A stretch of DNA of 64,000 nucleotides from Prorocentrum cordatum. Taxonomy: Eukaryota > Sar > Dinophyceae > Prorocentrales > Prorocentraceae. The stretch is from the NCBI GenBank assembly GCA_963575745.1, contig CAUYUJ010001405.1:28048-92047 (forward strand). The letters are read 5' to 3'. The notes under the pieces were generated by a model. The model was not told the origin of the DNA. It saw nothing but the letters and a program-made list of their open reading frames with translations, and did not search any database. The number at the start of each line of letters is the position of its first letter. Positions within the stretch are counted from its first letter, which is position 1. Shown piece by piece: positions 10,881 to 20,400 of the stretch. The translations under genes were made by a program, and so were the position numbers.

Positions 10881-11265
10881 GGAGAGGGATACAGACCTGG
10901 TGGTAGACGAAGCCCTGGAGAATGTCCTGTGGCATGGTGAGCTTGAGATCCCTGAGGCCCCTGAGATCTGGGCGAAGAGCGCCCTGGAGAGGTCCCGTTG
11001 GGGTCTCGAGGTCCCGAGCTGGACATGGGGGTCGCGGTGGGCTCGTAGAACGTGGAGCTGTAGCCGCAGACGCCGAAAGCTCGGACACTGTAGTCCTCTG
11101 TGACTCCGAAGCTGTTGAAGAGGGAGACCTCGAGGAGGGCTCGGGGAGACCTGCTGGGGGCTTCGGGTGGTCGCTGCTGCCGTCTCGCGCCGCCTTCTTT
11201 TTAAAACCAAAGGCGGAAAGGCGGTCGGGGGGGCGCCCGGGCGGAAGGCGACCCCGCGGCCCGCG

Positions 11266-11990
11266 CTAGACCTGGCCAGGCTGGAGCACCCCCCGGTCCG
11301 CGGCCCTGCTCATATAGTCCGCCGCGTTCCGCGCCCCCTCGACGTGGCGCTGCCGCCGCGCGATGCCTGCTGCCAGCTTCAGCGCGGCCGCCCGTCGGTG
11401 AGCTCCCCGTTCGCCGCGCGGCCCTCCTCGAAGGCCAGGGCGGAGCCCATGCTGTCCCCCGCGGAAAGCAGCTCCGCGTCGTGGTACGGGGGGTAGCTGG
11501 CCGCCCGCGCCAGGCCCATCAGCCCGCAGCGCGCCTCGTAGTCTTGTATGCGGCTCGCATCTCGCCAAGCTCCTGCCACGACCAACTCCCGGCGCGTCGG
11601 GTCCGCGAAATTATCGGGCAGGGGCGGCGGTCGCCACCCCGAGTCGACCTCGACCCGACAGCGCTCTGGCACAGGGCCACGCGGCCTGGCCCGCTCGAGC
11701 TGGCCATCCCGCCAGCCCTCGCTAGCGTCGCCGATCGCCAGGGAGCCCTTGAAGCCGTCGTGCTCCCGCTCCACGAACCTCTCGCGTCTGCTGCAGCAAG
11801 CTCGCTCTCGGCGTCGGCAGAATTCGTGGACCTCGTCGGGCGTCGTGTCGGTCTCCAGGGGCGCGTAGCCCTTCATGGGAGCGTTTGTCATGAACGCGAC
11901 GGGGTAGGGCGGCAGCCCCCAGCGGCCCACTGCCATGACAAGGAGCGACCTGGCTACCCTCAGTTCGTGCAACGCGGCCGTCGGCAGCTC
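11266..11990 (-). pseudogene. DIRS-like RNase H, frameshifted
   Basis: AFMTNAPMKGYAP at about 11,905 corresponds to the first RNase H strand, which normally reads T-D-A-S, so the catalytic Asp is Asn here. AGDSMGSALAFEEGRA at about 11,440 carries a conserved Asp. After a frame change near 11,400, ARNAADYMSRAADRG at about 11,320 supplies the C-terminal N-x-A-D box. The order after RT and the motifs support the call. The Asp-to-Asn change and the frameshift indicate an inactive copy. Confidence 0.75.
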
Positions 11991-13646
11991 CCTGATCTCA
12001 CCGAGGTCCTGCTGGGCGAAGTCTCGCAGGACGCGGAAGACGGGGGGCCCCAACCCCAGCAGCTGGAAGAAAGAGACCAGGTGGCCCAGGACAGCGCGTA
12101 TCTGCCAGCCCGCAGCCTTCCGCCACTTCAGGAGGAAGGTCAGGCCGCCGCACAGTCGCCATATACGTTTTTGGCATGGGCCGAAACAAGCCCTGCGCGC
12201 CGTCGACGATAGCGCCCAGGATCGCCACCTCAGCGCCCGCGTCCTGCCTCTCGTGCCACTTCAGCCCCGGCAGGTCGAAGACCGCTGTCATGCGCTCGAG
12301 CCTGGCCTGCGCGAGGTCGCGCTCGACCCTGATGATGTTGGCGTTGTCGACGTGCGGGGGGTCCCCCACCATGCCCTGCTCCAAGCGCGCCGCCAGCACC
12401 TTGTCCAGCGCCATGGCGTCGCGGGTGCCCGCAGGGGACCTCGTCGCGCGGGCCGGCGTCTCGTGGCAGATCCAGAGAGCCCAGGGCCAGCCCGTCGCCG
12501 GCCCGCCGTTGGCCGGCCACGCGTAGTCGTCGGGGGCAGCCTCGACAAAGGAGCCCACGTCGCCGTCGTAGACCTGCTGCGCGCCAAGGTCCATCGCGCG
12601 GGCGCCCGGCACGTCGAACACGAACCGCTCGGACAGATGCGGGATCTTGAGCTGGTGGAAGCCGTCCTTTAAGTCGGCCGTGGCTGCGCGCAGGGCGGCG
12701 TCGTTCGAGCTCGCCGAGTAGCGTCGGCGCCAATCTGCCCCGATCTGCTCCGACGCGAGAACCTCCACCGATGCCATGCTTGTCTGAGGAGGCAGCCTGT
12801 GGAACTGGTTGGGCTGCCAGCGATCGCGCGGAGGCGGTCGCCCTTCTTCTCGACGAAGAACAAGCCCGCAATCGCCTTCTTCTGGCGGGTGGCTGCCACG
12901 GTCCCCACGTCGGCCAGGCGCCGCAGCTGCGCGAGCAAGCGCGGGTGGTTGGCGCGGACCCTCGGGTTCAGGAGGGGGTCACAGTATGGCTCGATATGGG
13001 GCTCGTCCATGAGCTCGTCGGAGTGGCGTTCCAGGAACCTCTCGGGCTCAATCAAAACTTGCCGAACGTGATCGGGGACGAGGTCGAACGCCTCCCGAGG
13101 CTCCACCGAGCCCTGCAAGAGGGGGGCCTTTTCCTGGACGAAGGCCTCGCGGTGAGGCGGCCCTCCTCGGAGTAGATGTTGCTGGGCTTGAGAAGCTCCT
13201 GAAAAGGCCTCTCTTGGCCAGGCGTCGGGCGGCGGCGGGCCATGTCGAGCCGCCGATCGAATCGCCCGGCCCAGCGCGGACTCCTGCGAAAGGGTTAGCG
13301 TGGATGTCTGACGCGCCGCCCAGGTCGGAGGGCGCGCGGCGCTCGCGCGGCAGCCGGGGCGCTCAGGCTCGAGAAGATGTCCTCGGTCGCCCATCGCGTC
13401 CAGCCCCGCTTCGCACGTCGGCGAGCGGAACAGCGGCCTGCCGGTCGCTCTCGGCTGGCCTCCTCGAAGTCGGAGGGCAGCGCCAGGGGGCAGGGGTCGG
13501 GCGCGCGACGAAACCTTCGGGACAAAACTGGGTGCAAAACTGCGGCAGCCGCCGAGCAGGTCGTTGGCCGCCGGGGGCCCTGCCTCCAGGATGGAGGCGG
13601 GGTAGAGCGGGCTGCCCCGCTCCAGGCAACTCCTTGTTGCCGCCAC
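11990..13646 (-). pseudogene. DIRS-like reverse transcriptase, frameshifted
   Basis: The fingers region is visible at about 12,990-12,840 (LLAQLRRLADVGTV, then GLFFVEKKGDRLRAI). A frame change near 12,830 is followed by the palm: ATADLKDGFHQLKIP with the first catalytic Asp (about 12,680), a GWPWALWICHE block (about 12,490), and HVDNANII (about 12,340) at the position of the YxDD box. The second Asp of that box is Asn here. A further frame change near 12,110 leads into the connection domain. The Asn may be a family trait and not a lesion. Identification as RT is firm. Confidence 0.8.
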
Positions 13647-15233
13647 CCCCGCCGCCTCCGCCGGCAGACCGCTTGTCTTCGGCGTCCCTCTCCTCCGTGT
13701 AGACCCTTGTGTTCTTCGTGGTGACCACCTTCGTCTTCTGCTCCTGCGCGACCCGCTCGTCGAACTTGCGGTTGGCCGCCCCTCCCGTCTCGTCCAGCGC
13801 CGAGGCCGAAGTGCCCTCTAGGCTGGAGTAGTCGGGGTGCTTGGGATTCCGACGAATGGCCCGCTGCATCTGCGCGATCCTCCTCGCGATGAGCTCGGCC
13901 CTTGCGAGGTTCGTGACGTCGACTTGGTCGTGCTCGATGAAGCGCCGCAACGCCTCGAACAGGGGCCGAATCGCGTGGGCCGCCGCGCTGCTGGGCGGCA
14001 TCCCGCTGCTCGTGGTGTAGTGGTTCGCGTGGCCAGCGATCCCCGGGCTGAGGCCCGCGCGCCGGTCAGGAACTCTGGCGGCGACTTCAGCCCGCGGAAC
14101 GCCCGGTCGCTGGCGTCCTGCGGGCGGCGCGGCTCGATGGCCCGGCCCAGCGTGGCCCGCCGCGGCCCGCCTGGGCCAATCCGCCGGACAGGGCGCGCCC
14201 GAGGGTCCCGGCCCGGCCCCGAGTGCTGATCGCCCAGCCACTGCTGGTGGCGCTCCTCCAGCGCGTTCTCGCAGACTCCCTCGTCGTCGTCGACGTCCAG
14301 CTTCGCCAGCGCCACGCCCCGTGTTGTGCGAAGCGATACTCGGCGCCGCTGACCGCCGCGTCGTGGGCCTGCCCGAACTGCGGATGAGCGGCGTCGGCGA
14401 CCGCCCGGAGAGGCGGGGCCGCCGCTGCGCCGCGAGGCACCTCGATGCCCAGCGCCGCTGCCAGCGCCGCCGCCTGCTCCCAGACGGCCTCGAGCTCGCC
14501 CTCCTCGAACGGGTCGAAGGCGCGCAGCTGGCCCGCCGGGCGTCGAAGGAACGGCGCGTTCCTCCGGGGCGGCGCGACGAGATGCGTCGTGAAGTCCCCG
14601 AACTGCTCGCCGTGGTCCAGGGTGGCCCAGATCCAACTGCTGGCGCCCGCCGGCACGAGGAGGGCCCGAACGTGGAATTTGAACCCGTTCGGGTCGTCGA
14701 AGAAGTCGATCGCCACTAGGGCCTCGGGGATGTCGAGGCTCCACGCCATCGGCATCGGCGGCGCCTAGCCTGCAAGGTGGCGGGCGTGGCTGCCAGCTTC
14801 GCCTCGCCCTCGGAGACCGTCCACGGCCGGGCCCCCCCCGTGTCCAGCGGGCAGCCGCTGCCGTCGCCGGCTGGCGCAGCCTCCAGGCCAGCTTAGCCAG
14901 AGCGGCGGCCAAAGCGCCGATCGCCGCGCCTGCGGCGAAGGCCCCCGGCGCCGGCCCGGGCGCGGGGCAGCGCAGCTCGGGGCAGCTGGGGCAGACCGGG
15001 CAGGTCACCTGCTCCGGGCCGCACCGGCCGAGCTGCCTGCCCAGCAACCCGACGATCTCCGTCGGCGTCGAGCAGTCTGCCACGCAGCTGCAATCGGGGC
15101 ACCGCGGAGGGAGGAGATAGGGCGCGAGCGCGGCCACTGCCTGGAGCCCCCGGATTGCCCAGTCCATCCCCTCGCCAGAACTCCTTGAGCCGCAGGGGGC
15201 CGCGGCAGACGCAGGCATGGGCACATGGGCCAC
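13640..15233 (-). pseudogene. DIRS-like gag/N-terminal protein, frameshifted
   Basis: The first frame (from 15,233) has a short leader, CxxC/CxxxC pairs (CPDCSCVADC, CPVCPSCPELRC) and a hydrophobic alanine-rich segment near 14,950-14,880 that could span a membrane. From about 14,755 the frame changes. A block with FHVRALL and WATLDHGEQFGDF follows, homologous in pattern to the block in the plus-strand fragment at 34.5 kb. Two more frame changes (about 14,330 and 14,045) lead to a charged helix-rich part with HAIRPLFEALRRFIEHDQ. The assignment as gag-like rests on its position before the RT and on that internal comparison. Confidence 0.55.
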
Positions 15234-15235
15234 CC

Positions 15236-16030
15236 AGGCCCTTCTTTTTCTACCGCTCTGAGAGGCTCCTTGAAGGACACATCGCTCCGCGCTGTCAGTC
15301 CAACCGTTCCATGCAAGACGCGAGCGGAGACATGTGTCCTCCTCCTCCTTCCGTCACATTTCCTATTTTCCGTGCTGGCCTTATCTGCGAACCCTCCCCC
15401 GTCCTTCTCATTACTTTTGCGGACGCTCATCCTTGGAAATTCCCTTGGTGGCCGCATGACGCATTTTTAATGCTTTCTTCTGGGTTCTGGGGGTTTCCTG
15501 GGGGCGCTTGGGGTGCTTCCTCAAGCCACCTTGCTGCAAACCACGGTCTGCCTCTCGACGGCTCGGTCACAATCTGGAAAGCTCCGGGGGGCGTCTTGGG
15601 GTCATCTTGGATCGTTATGGGGTTCTTCGGGCCATCTTGGGGCACTGTTCGGCCGTCTTGGGGCTCTCTTCGAATGCCTCTAAGCCCTTTCGGATGTTTT
15701 GCTACGATCTTGGGAGACGTTGCGGCCGGAAGATAGGAAAACCAAGTATCCCAAAGCCACACAAGAACCATTGCATGTGGAATACATCTTAAACGTCCTG
15801 AATACCGTCATCGGGCGTGTGGTGGGTCTTGGGCCGCTTGGGGCTCTCGCGGGTCCGTTTGGCCACCGTTTTGTCCGTTTTGGACCCGCTGGCTAGCAAA
15901 GGCGTCCATGAAGTCCGGAAATGCCGGGGGGCCCTTTGCAAGGGCGTCCAAGAAGTCCCTGGGGCAACGGACCCGGGGGGCTGGCTTGGGGGTTGGTTTT
16001 CCCCTCGATTTGTATACACGTATGACTTGG
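15236..16030. repeat. degenerate short repeats, no gene
   Basis: About 15,470-15,700 is made of loose cttgggg and catcttgg units of the type that fills many spacers here. At 15,880-15,990 there are two copies of an aagaagtcc phrase. Open frames are short and unsupported. Confidence 0.55.
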
Positions 16031-16203
16031 AATACGTCGACCTCTCCATCTCACATTTTCATATAACATGCAAGCAATTATACATACATCTGTATATGTA
16101 TAACCATATGACACATATTATAAACAACTGTATGTGCATGTACATGTGCATGCATATACATGTTTGCGTACACATGTATGTATACATGTTTGTATGCATA
16201 TAT
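16030..16203. repeat. AT-rich island of alternating TA/CA steps
   Basis: A run of tatacatacat, tatatgtata and acatgtatgtatacatg phrases in an otherwise GC-rich setting. It directly abuts the left end of the TIR element at 16,204. Similar islands occur at 23,870-24,075 and 50,070-50,240. Confidence 0.8.
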
Positions 16204-17035
16204 CCGCCACCGTGCCCTTGAGGCACGAGTTGGAGTGGTCTCAGGTCCTCTGCCTAATCCCTGAGACCTCAGTCCCCAATCCTGACGGTTCGTCAGAAGG
16301 GCCCATACCAAAAATTGTAAAAATTCTTGAGGCGCGCCGAGTGGCCCCTGGGGGTCGTCGCATCTTCTCGCGTGACTTTTTCTGTCCCAGGAACGCTTCC
16401 AGAAGGGCTAACAAGGCCCCAAGACGCCCCCAGGACGGTCGAAGAGGGCCCAGGGACGCCGAATCATCGCTCCAAGACGCCCAAGATGGCATCAAGACGG
16501 CCGAAGATGCCCCGAAGACGCTCGACGAGGCCTCCAGGAGGCCTCCCAGGAGGACCCAAGACGAACACAAATCATTCATGTTACAATCTTTTGTTTGAAG
16601 GGTTTTAGCGTTCTCGCCTTTTCTGCTTACCGGCGCTCCAGGACGGCCCAAGCAGCGCCCAAACTCGCCCCAACACGGCCCCAAATGCCTCCAAGAGGGC
16701 CCCAAACCAGCCCAAGAGAGCCTCCAAACGGTCCAAGCGGCACCCAAAACGGCCCAAGAAGCTCCCAAGACGGTTCGATCCGAACCGGCATTTCGAGCTC
16801 TCGGCCTCGACAGGCCTCCAGGAGGCCCTAAGAGGTCCCCGAGAGGCCGCCAACAGGCCGCCAAGAGGCCCCAAACCCCAAGGAGCCCCCAAAAGCTCCC
16901 AAAATGCCCGCCCCAAAATGCCCAATGGCTTCAAAACTGCCCCCCAGAGGCCCCCGGGAGCGTTCCGAAGAGACCCTACGAAGCATCCCTGAGGTCTCTT
17001 ACCCACAACCCAGGCCCGGTGGCGGCATGGGCCGA
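16204..17035. mobile_element. 832-bp TIR element, introner-like ends
   Basis: The left end reads ccgccaccgtgccc. The right end, on the opposite strand, reads ccgccaccgggcctgggttg, so the two ends are terminal inverted repeats of about 14-20 bp. Just inside, both ends carry atccctgag with gagacctcag in inverted relation. The interior is a minisatellite of aagacggcccc units running one way. No transposase is present. The termini closely match the starts and ends of introns in the hAT-like gene (59,017 and 55,645) and an isolated right end at 63,838-63,885. No clear target duplication was found. Confidence 0.6.
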
Positions 17036-17061
17036 CGGGCATATTCTTATTATTGTTGTTA

Positions 17062-17066
17062 TGATT
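17062..17066. repeat. target site duplication, left (tgatt)
   Basis: Five bases tgatt directly before the 5' LTR, repeated exactly at 23,244-23,248 directly after the 3' LTR. Five bp is the usual Ty1/copia duplication size. Confidence 0.9.
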
Positions 17067-17290
17067 TGCGGCGATTTCAGGGGTGTCAGGTGCAATGTAG
17101 TCCAACCCTGGCTGACACATTAGGGTCCTGCGTGGTAGCATGATGTTGTAGCAGAGAGGCTTGTGCAGCGCAGTGTACAGCAGCACGAGCAGCAGCAGCT
17201 AGCAGCATGAAGACTGGTGATCTGTCGGTGATGCTTTGGCTCAAGTCAAAAGGATGTTTCAATCCGTTCGGCTGACGCCCACTCCGCGCA
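17067..17290 (+). repeat. 5' LTR, 224 bp
   Basis: Begins tgcggcgatttcag and ends actccgcgca. It is identical over its full length to the 3' LTR. It lacks an obvious TATA box. It contains tttggctcaag at 17,235-17,245, matching the last 11 bases of the dinoflagellate spliced leader. Confidence 0.97.
17235..17245 (+). promoter_or_regulatory. spliced-leader-like motif in LTR
   Basis: tttggctcaag equals the 3' end of the published dinoflagellate spliced leader as I remember it (…ccattttggctcaag). The ten bases before it (tcggtgatgc) match the leader only loosely. The same site lies at 23,188-23,198 in the 3' LTR. It may be a captured leader relic or a chance match. Confidence 0.4.
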
Positions 17291-17304
17291 TGGTAGCCTG
17301 GAGC
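17291..17304 (+). promoter_or_regulatory. primer binding site
   Basis: tggtagcctggagc directly follows the LTR. It resembles the tggtagcagagc-type site complementary to the 3' end of initiator methionine tRNA that many copia elements use for minus-strand priming. The first seven bases match and the remainder contains a small insertion. Confidence 0.75.
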
Positions 17305-17496
17305 TGTGGTTGACACGATCGACGAGCTGTGGTTGACACGATCGACGAGCTGTGGTCGACACGATAGAGAGCGTGGCAGTGAACACGATAGAGGTCGTGG
17401 TCGACACGATAGAGAGTGGAGTGAACACGATAGAGGTCGTGGACACGATAGAGAGTGTTGTGAACACGATAGAGATCGTGGACACGATAGAGAGTG
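17303..17496 (+). repeat. repeat-built 5' leader of the copia element
   Basis: The leader begins with a 23-bp unit (gagctgtggttgacacgatc) in tandem. About three copies of a ~42-bp unit built on gaacacgatagag, tcgtgg and gacacgatagagag follow. The cacgata core occurs about eight times up to the start codon. Such ordered repeats could fold or bind protein, for example for packaging, but no function is shown. Confidence 0.85.
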
Positions 17497-20400
17497 ATGG
17501 AGGCGCTGACGCAGAGGCTGGCCCAGCTCGAAGAGCAACAGCGGCAGCAGCGTACGGTGATTGAGACTCAGCAGGCGCAGCTCACGGCGGCACAGAATGA
17601 GCTGGCAGCAGTGCGGGCCACAGGCAACGGCGCAGCAGCTCAGCAGCCACCAGGAGAAGCACGAGCTGGCGCACCGATCTCGTTGGTGGACCTGCGAGTT
17701 GGCAACAAGCCCGAGGTCTTCACGGGAGACGCTAAGGAGTGGAAGAACTGGTCGTTCAAGATGCGTCAGTACCTGTCGGCGCTAGACGAGACGCTGCATG
17801 CGGAGGTGCTCGACGTGGATGCGAACCCGTCGAGGGAGCTCACGATGAACGACATGGCCGCCGAAGCCCAGAGGAGAGCCAGGCAGCTGGCGTTCATCCT
17901 CACCATGCACACGAAGGACGTGGCGCTGCAGATGGTCACGAAGCTGCCAGACCCCAGCAACGGCTACGAGATCTGGCGGAGGTTCCTGGAGGAGTTCGAG
18001 CCGGCCCACAAGGGCCGCTTCAGGGCGATGCTGATGCAGATCCTCCAGTACCAGTTCACGGGTGACCGCGGCCTTGCCATCGAGGAGTTCGAGAGGCTCG
18101 TCAGGCAGTACGAGGCGCAGTCTGGCGACATCCTCCAGGAGACCATCAAGGCGGCGGTGATCTCGAACAACCCTGAGGACCCTGAGTGGAGGAGGCACGT
18201 CGGCCTCAACGCGACGAGACTGCAGGACTACACGTCGCTGAAGGACGAATGGAAGGCGGTGCACCAAGCGGAGAGGCGTTGGGGTGTCGATGGCGACTCG
18301 GCCCCCATGGAGGTGGACGCGCTTACCTCGAAGGGCAAGGGCAAGGATGGCGGCAAAGGCAAGGGTAAGGATGGCGGCAGAGGCAAAGGCAAAGGAGATG
18401 GCAAGGGTAAGGACGGCGGCAGAGGTAAAGGCAAGGGAGATGGCAAAGACAAGAACAAAGCCGAGGCCAGCAAGAAGGAGAGGAAGTGTTTCTTCTGCAG
18501 AGAGAAGGGCCACGAGCGCAAGGACTGCCCGAAGTTCACCACGTGGCTCGAGGAGAAGAAGAAGGCAGGACACGCTGGAGGCTCGGGGTCGGCCGCGGCG
18601 GTCAACACGGTGCAGCAGGACGACGGCTGGGTGTTCATGGTTGACGAGGAGTTCGAGGGCGACGAGCTGTGCGAACTCATCATGGTCGACTCAGGCGCCT
18701 CGGCAAACGTATGTCCTCGAGATCACGTGTCGGAGAACGGCCTGCGAGAGGAAGCACATCCGAGGCGCATGACAACGGCGACTGGCGAGCTGATTGCGCA
18801 GCATGGGCGACGTCGGGTTTCATATGAGACGGAGTTCGGTAAGATCACGACGGACTACAGGGTGCTAGACGTGAAGAGGCCGATCTGGTCGCTGGGTGCG
18901 ATGATCGAGTCGGGGTGCGACGCCTACTTCACGAAGAGCAAGTCGTGGATCGTCAAAGATGGCAAGGAGTTGGAGCTGATCAGGAAGGGCAACTTGTTCT
19001 ACGCGATCGCTCGGCCTTCGAAGATCGGAGGCTCGAACGCGCTGGAGCTCAACCCTTTGACGCAGGCGGAGATCGAGCAGAGAGCGCTGGCCAGAGAGCA
19101 CGCGGCGTTCGGGGCGGCTGGACCAGCAGCCGAGGCCACGCTTGCAGAAGATGGAGATCCAGCAGTTCGCATCAAAGTGCCGACAGGACCCGCCACGCCG
19201 ACGGCAGAGGAACGGGCTCAACATGAGTCCGCGGGGCACGTACCCTACAGGAGCTGGTGCAGCCACTGCGTGGCGGCGAGGGCGGCGGACAAACCTCATC
19301 GACGAAGCGAGGACCCGACAGGCTTGAGCGCAGAGGAGGCAGCGATCCCACGCATCGAGTTTGACTTCGCGGAGATCGGACGAGAATCGGATGCAAGCCC
19401 AGGCATTCCGTCCCTCAACGGGGTGGACGTCGGGTCGGAGAGCTTGTCGGCGACTCTGTGCCCCAGCAAGGCCTTCAGCGAGTACCTGGTGGAGACGATC
19501 CTGGCGTTCGTGGACGCGCTGGGTCACAACGCGGTGCTGCTTCACTCGGACCAGGAGCCAGTGCTAGTGCAGTTGCTGAAGGCGGTGCAGAGCAAGAGGG
19601 TGAAGCGGACTCTGGTCAGGCATGGGCCTAGAGGCAGCCACCAGAGCCAGGGCAAGATAGAGGGCGCGAACAGGGTCATCAACGGCGTCCTGAGAGCGAT
19701 CTGGATCAACATGGAGGAGCACATGGGCGAGAAGGTGTCGACCGACAGCATCCTGATCGCCTGGGGGGTCAGGCACGCGGCATGGAGCTTGACGAGGTTC
19801 CAGGTGAAGAGCGACGGCCGTACCCCCTACGTGCGGATCTTCGGCAAGGCTTACGGCGGGGAGGTGCTTCCCTTCGGCGAGCGCGTGATGTACAAGTACA
19901 CGGCGGTGCCCACCGGCAACCTGGACCAGAAGTGGGCGCACGGGGTGTGGGTCGGCAAGGCACCGCTGACGGATGAACACCTCGTCCTGACCGTGGACGG
20001 CGTGAAGAAAGCAAGATCGGTACATCGACTGCCAGTCGACGAGCGGTACGTAAAGGAGGAGCTGGCGAAGGTGAAGGGTCTGCCGTGGAACGGCACGGCA
20101 TCGGATCTGAAGGCGCCGATCGTGTCGCAGCAGGACCAGGGGCCATCAGGGCACAGGAGGCTCTACCTGACGAGGGCGATCGTGCAGAAGTACGGGCCTA
20201 CACCTGGGTGCTCGGGCTGCGCGGGGCTGGGGCCACGTACCGAGGTGTGTCGAGCGCGGCTGGAGAAGATGGTGGCAGACGCGGCGGCAGGGCCGAGAGG
20301 CATCGCAGTCGGCACGCCGCTGGCGGCGAGACCAGACCCAGGGCCGCCCGCAGGCGCTGCAGAACCATCGTCGGCAGCGAGCGGCGACGCTCCCAGGACA

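Larger units (their letters stand above)
8862..15233 (-). mobile_element. DIRS-like retrotransposon, degenerate
   Basis: Reading from 15.2 kb down to 8.9 kb on the minus strand, conserved blocks occur in the order gag-like, reverse transcriptase, RNase H, cytosine-methyltransferase-like, tyrosine recombinase. RT followed by RNase H and a tyrosine recombinase instead of a DDE integrase defines DIRS-type elements. The blocks fall in different frames, with at least seven frame changes, so this copy cannot make the full set of proteins. I found no inverted or split direct terminal repeats at its edges. The element ends are therefore uncertain and the coordinates are those of the coding blocks. 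Confidence 0.8.
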
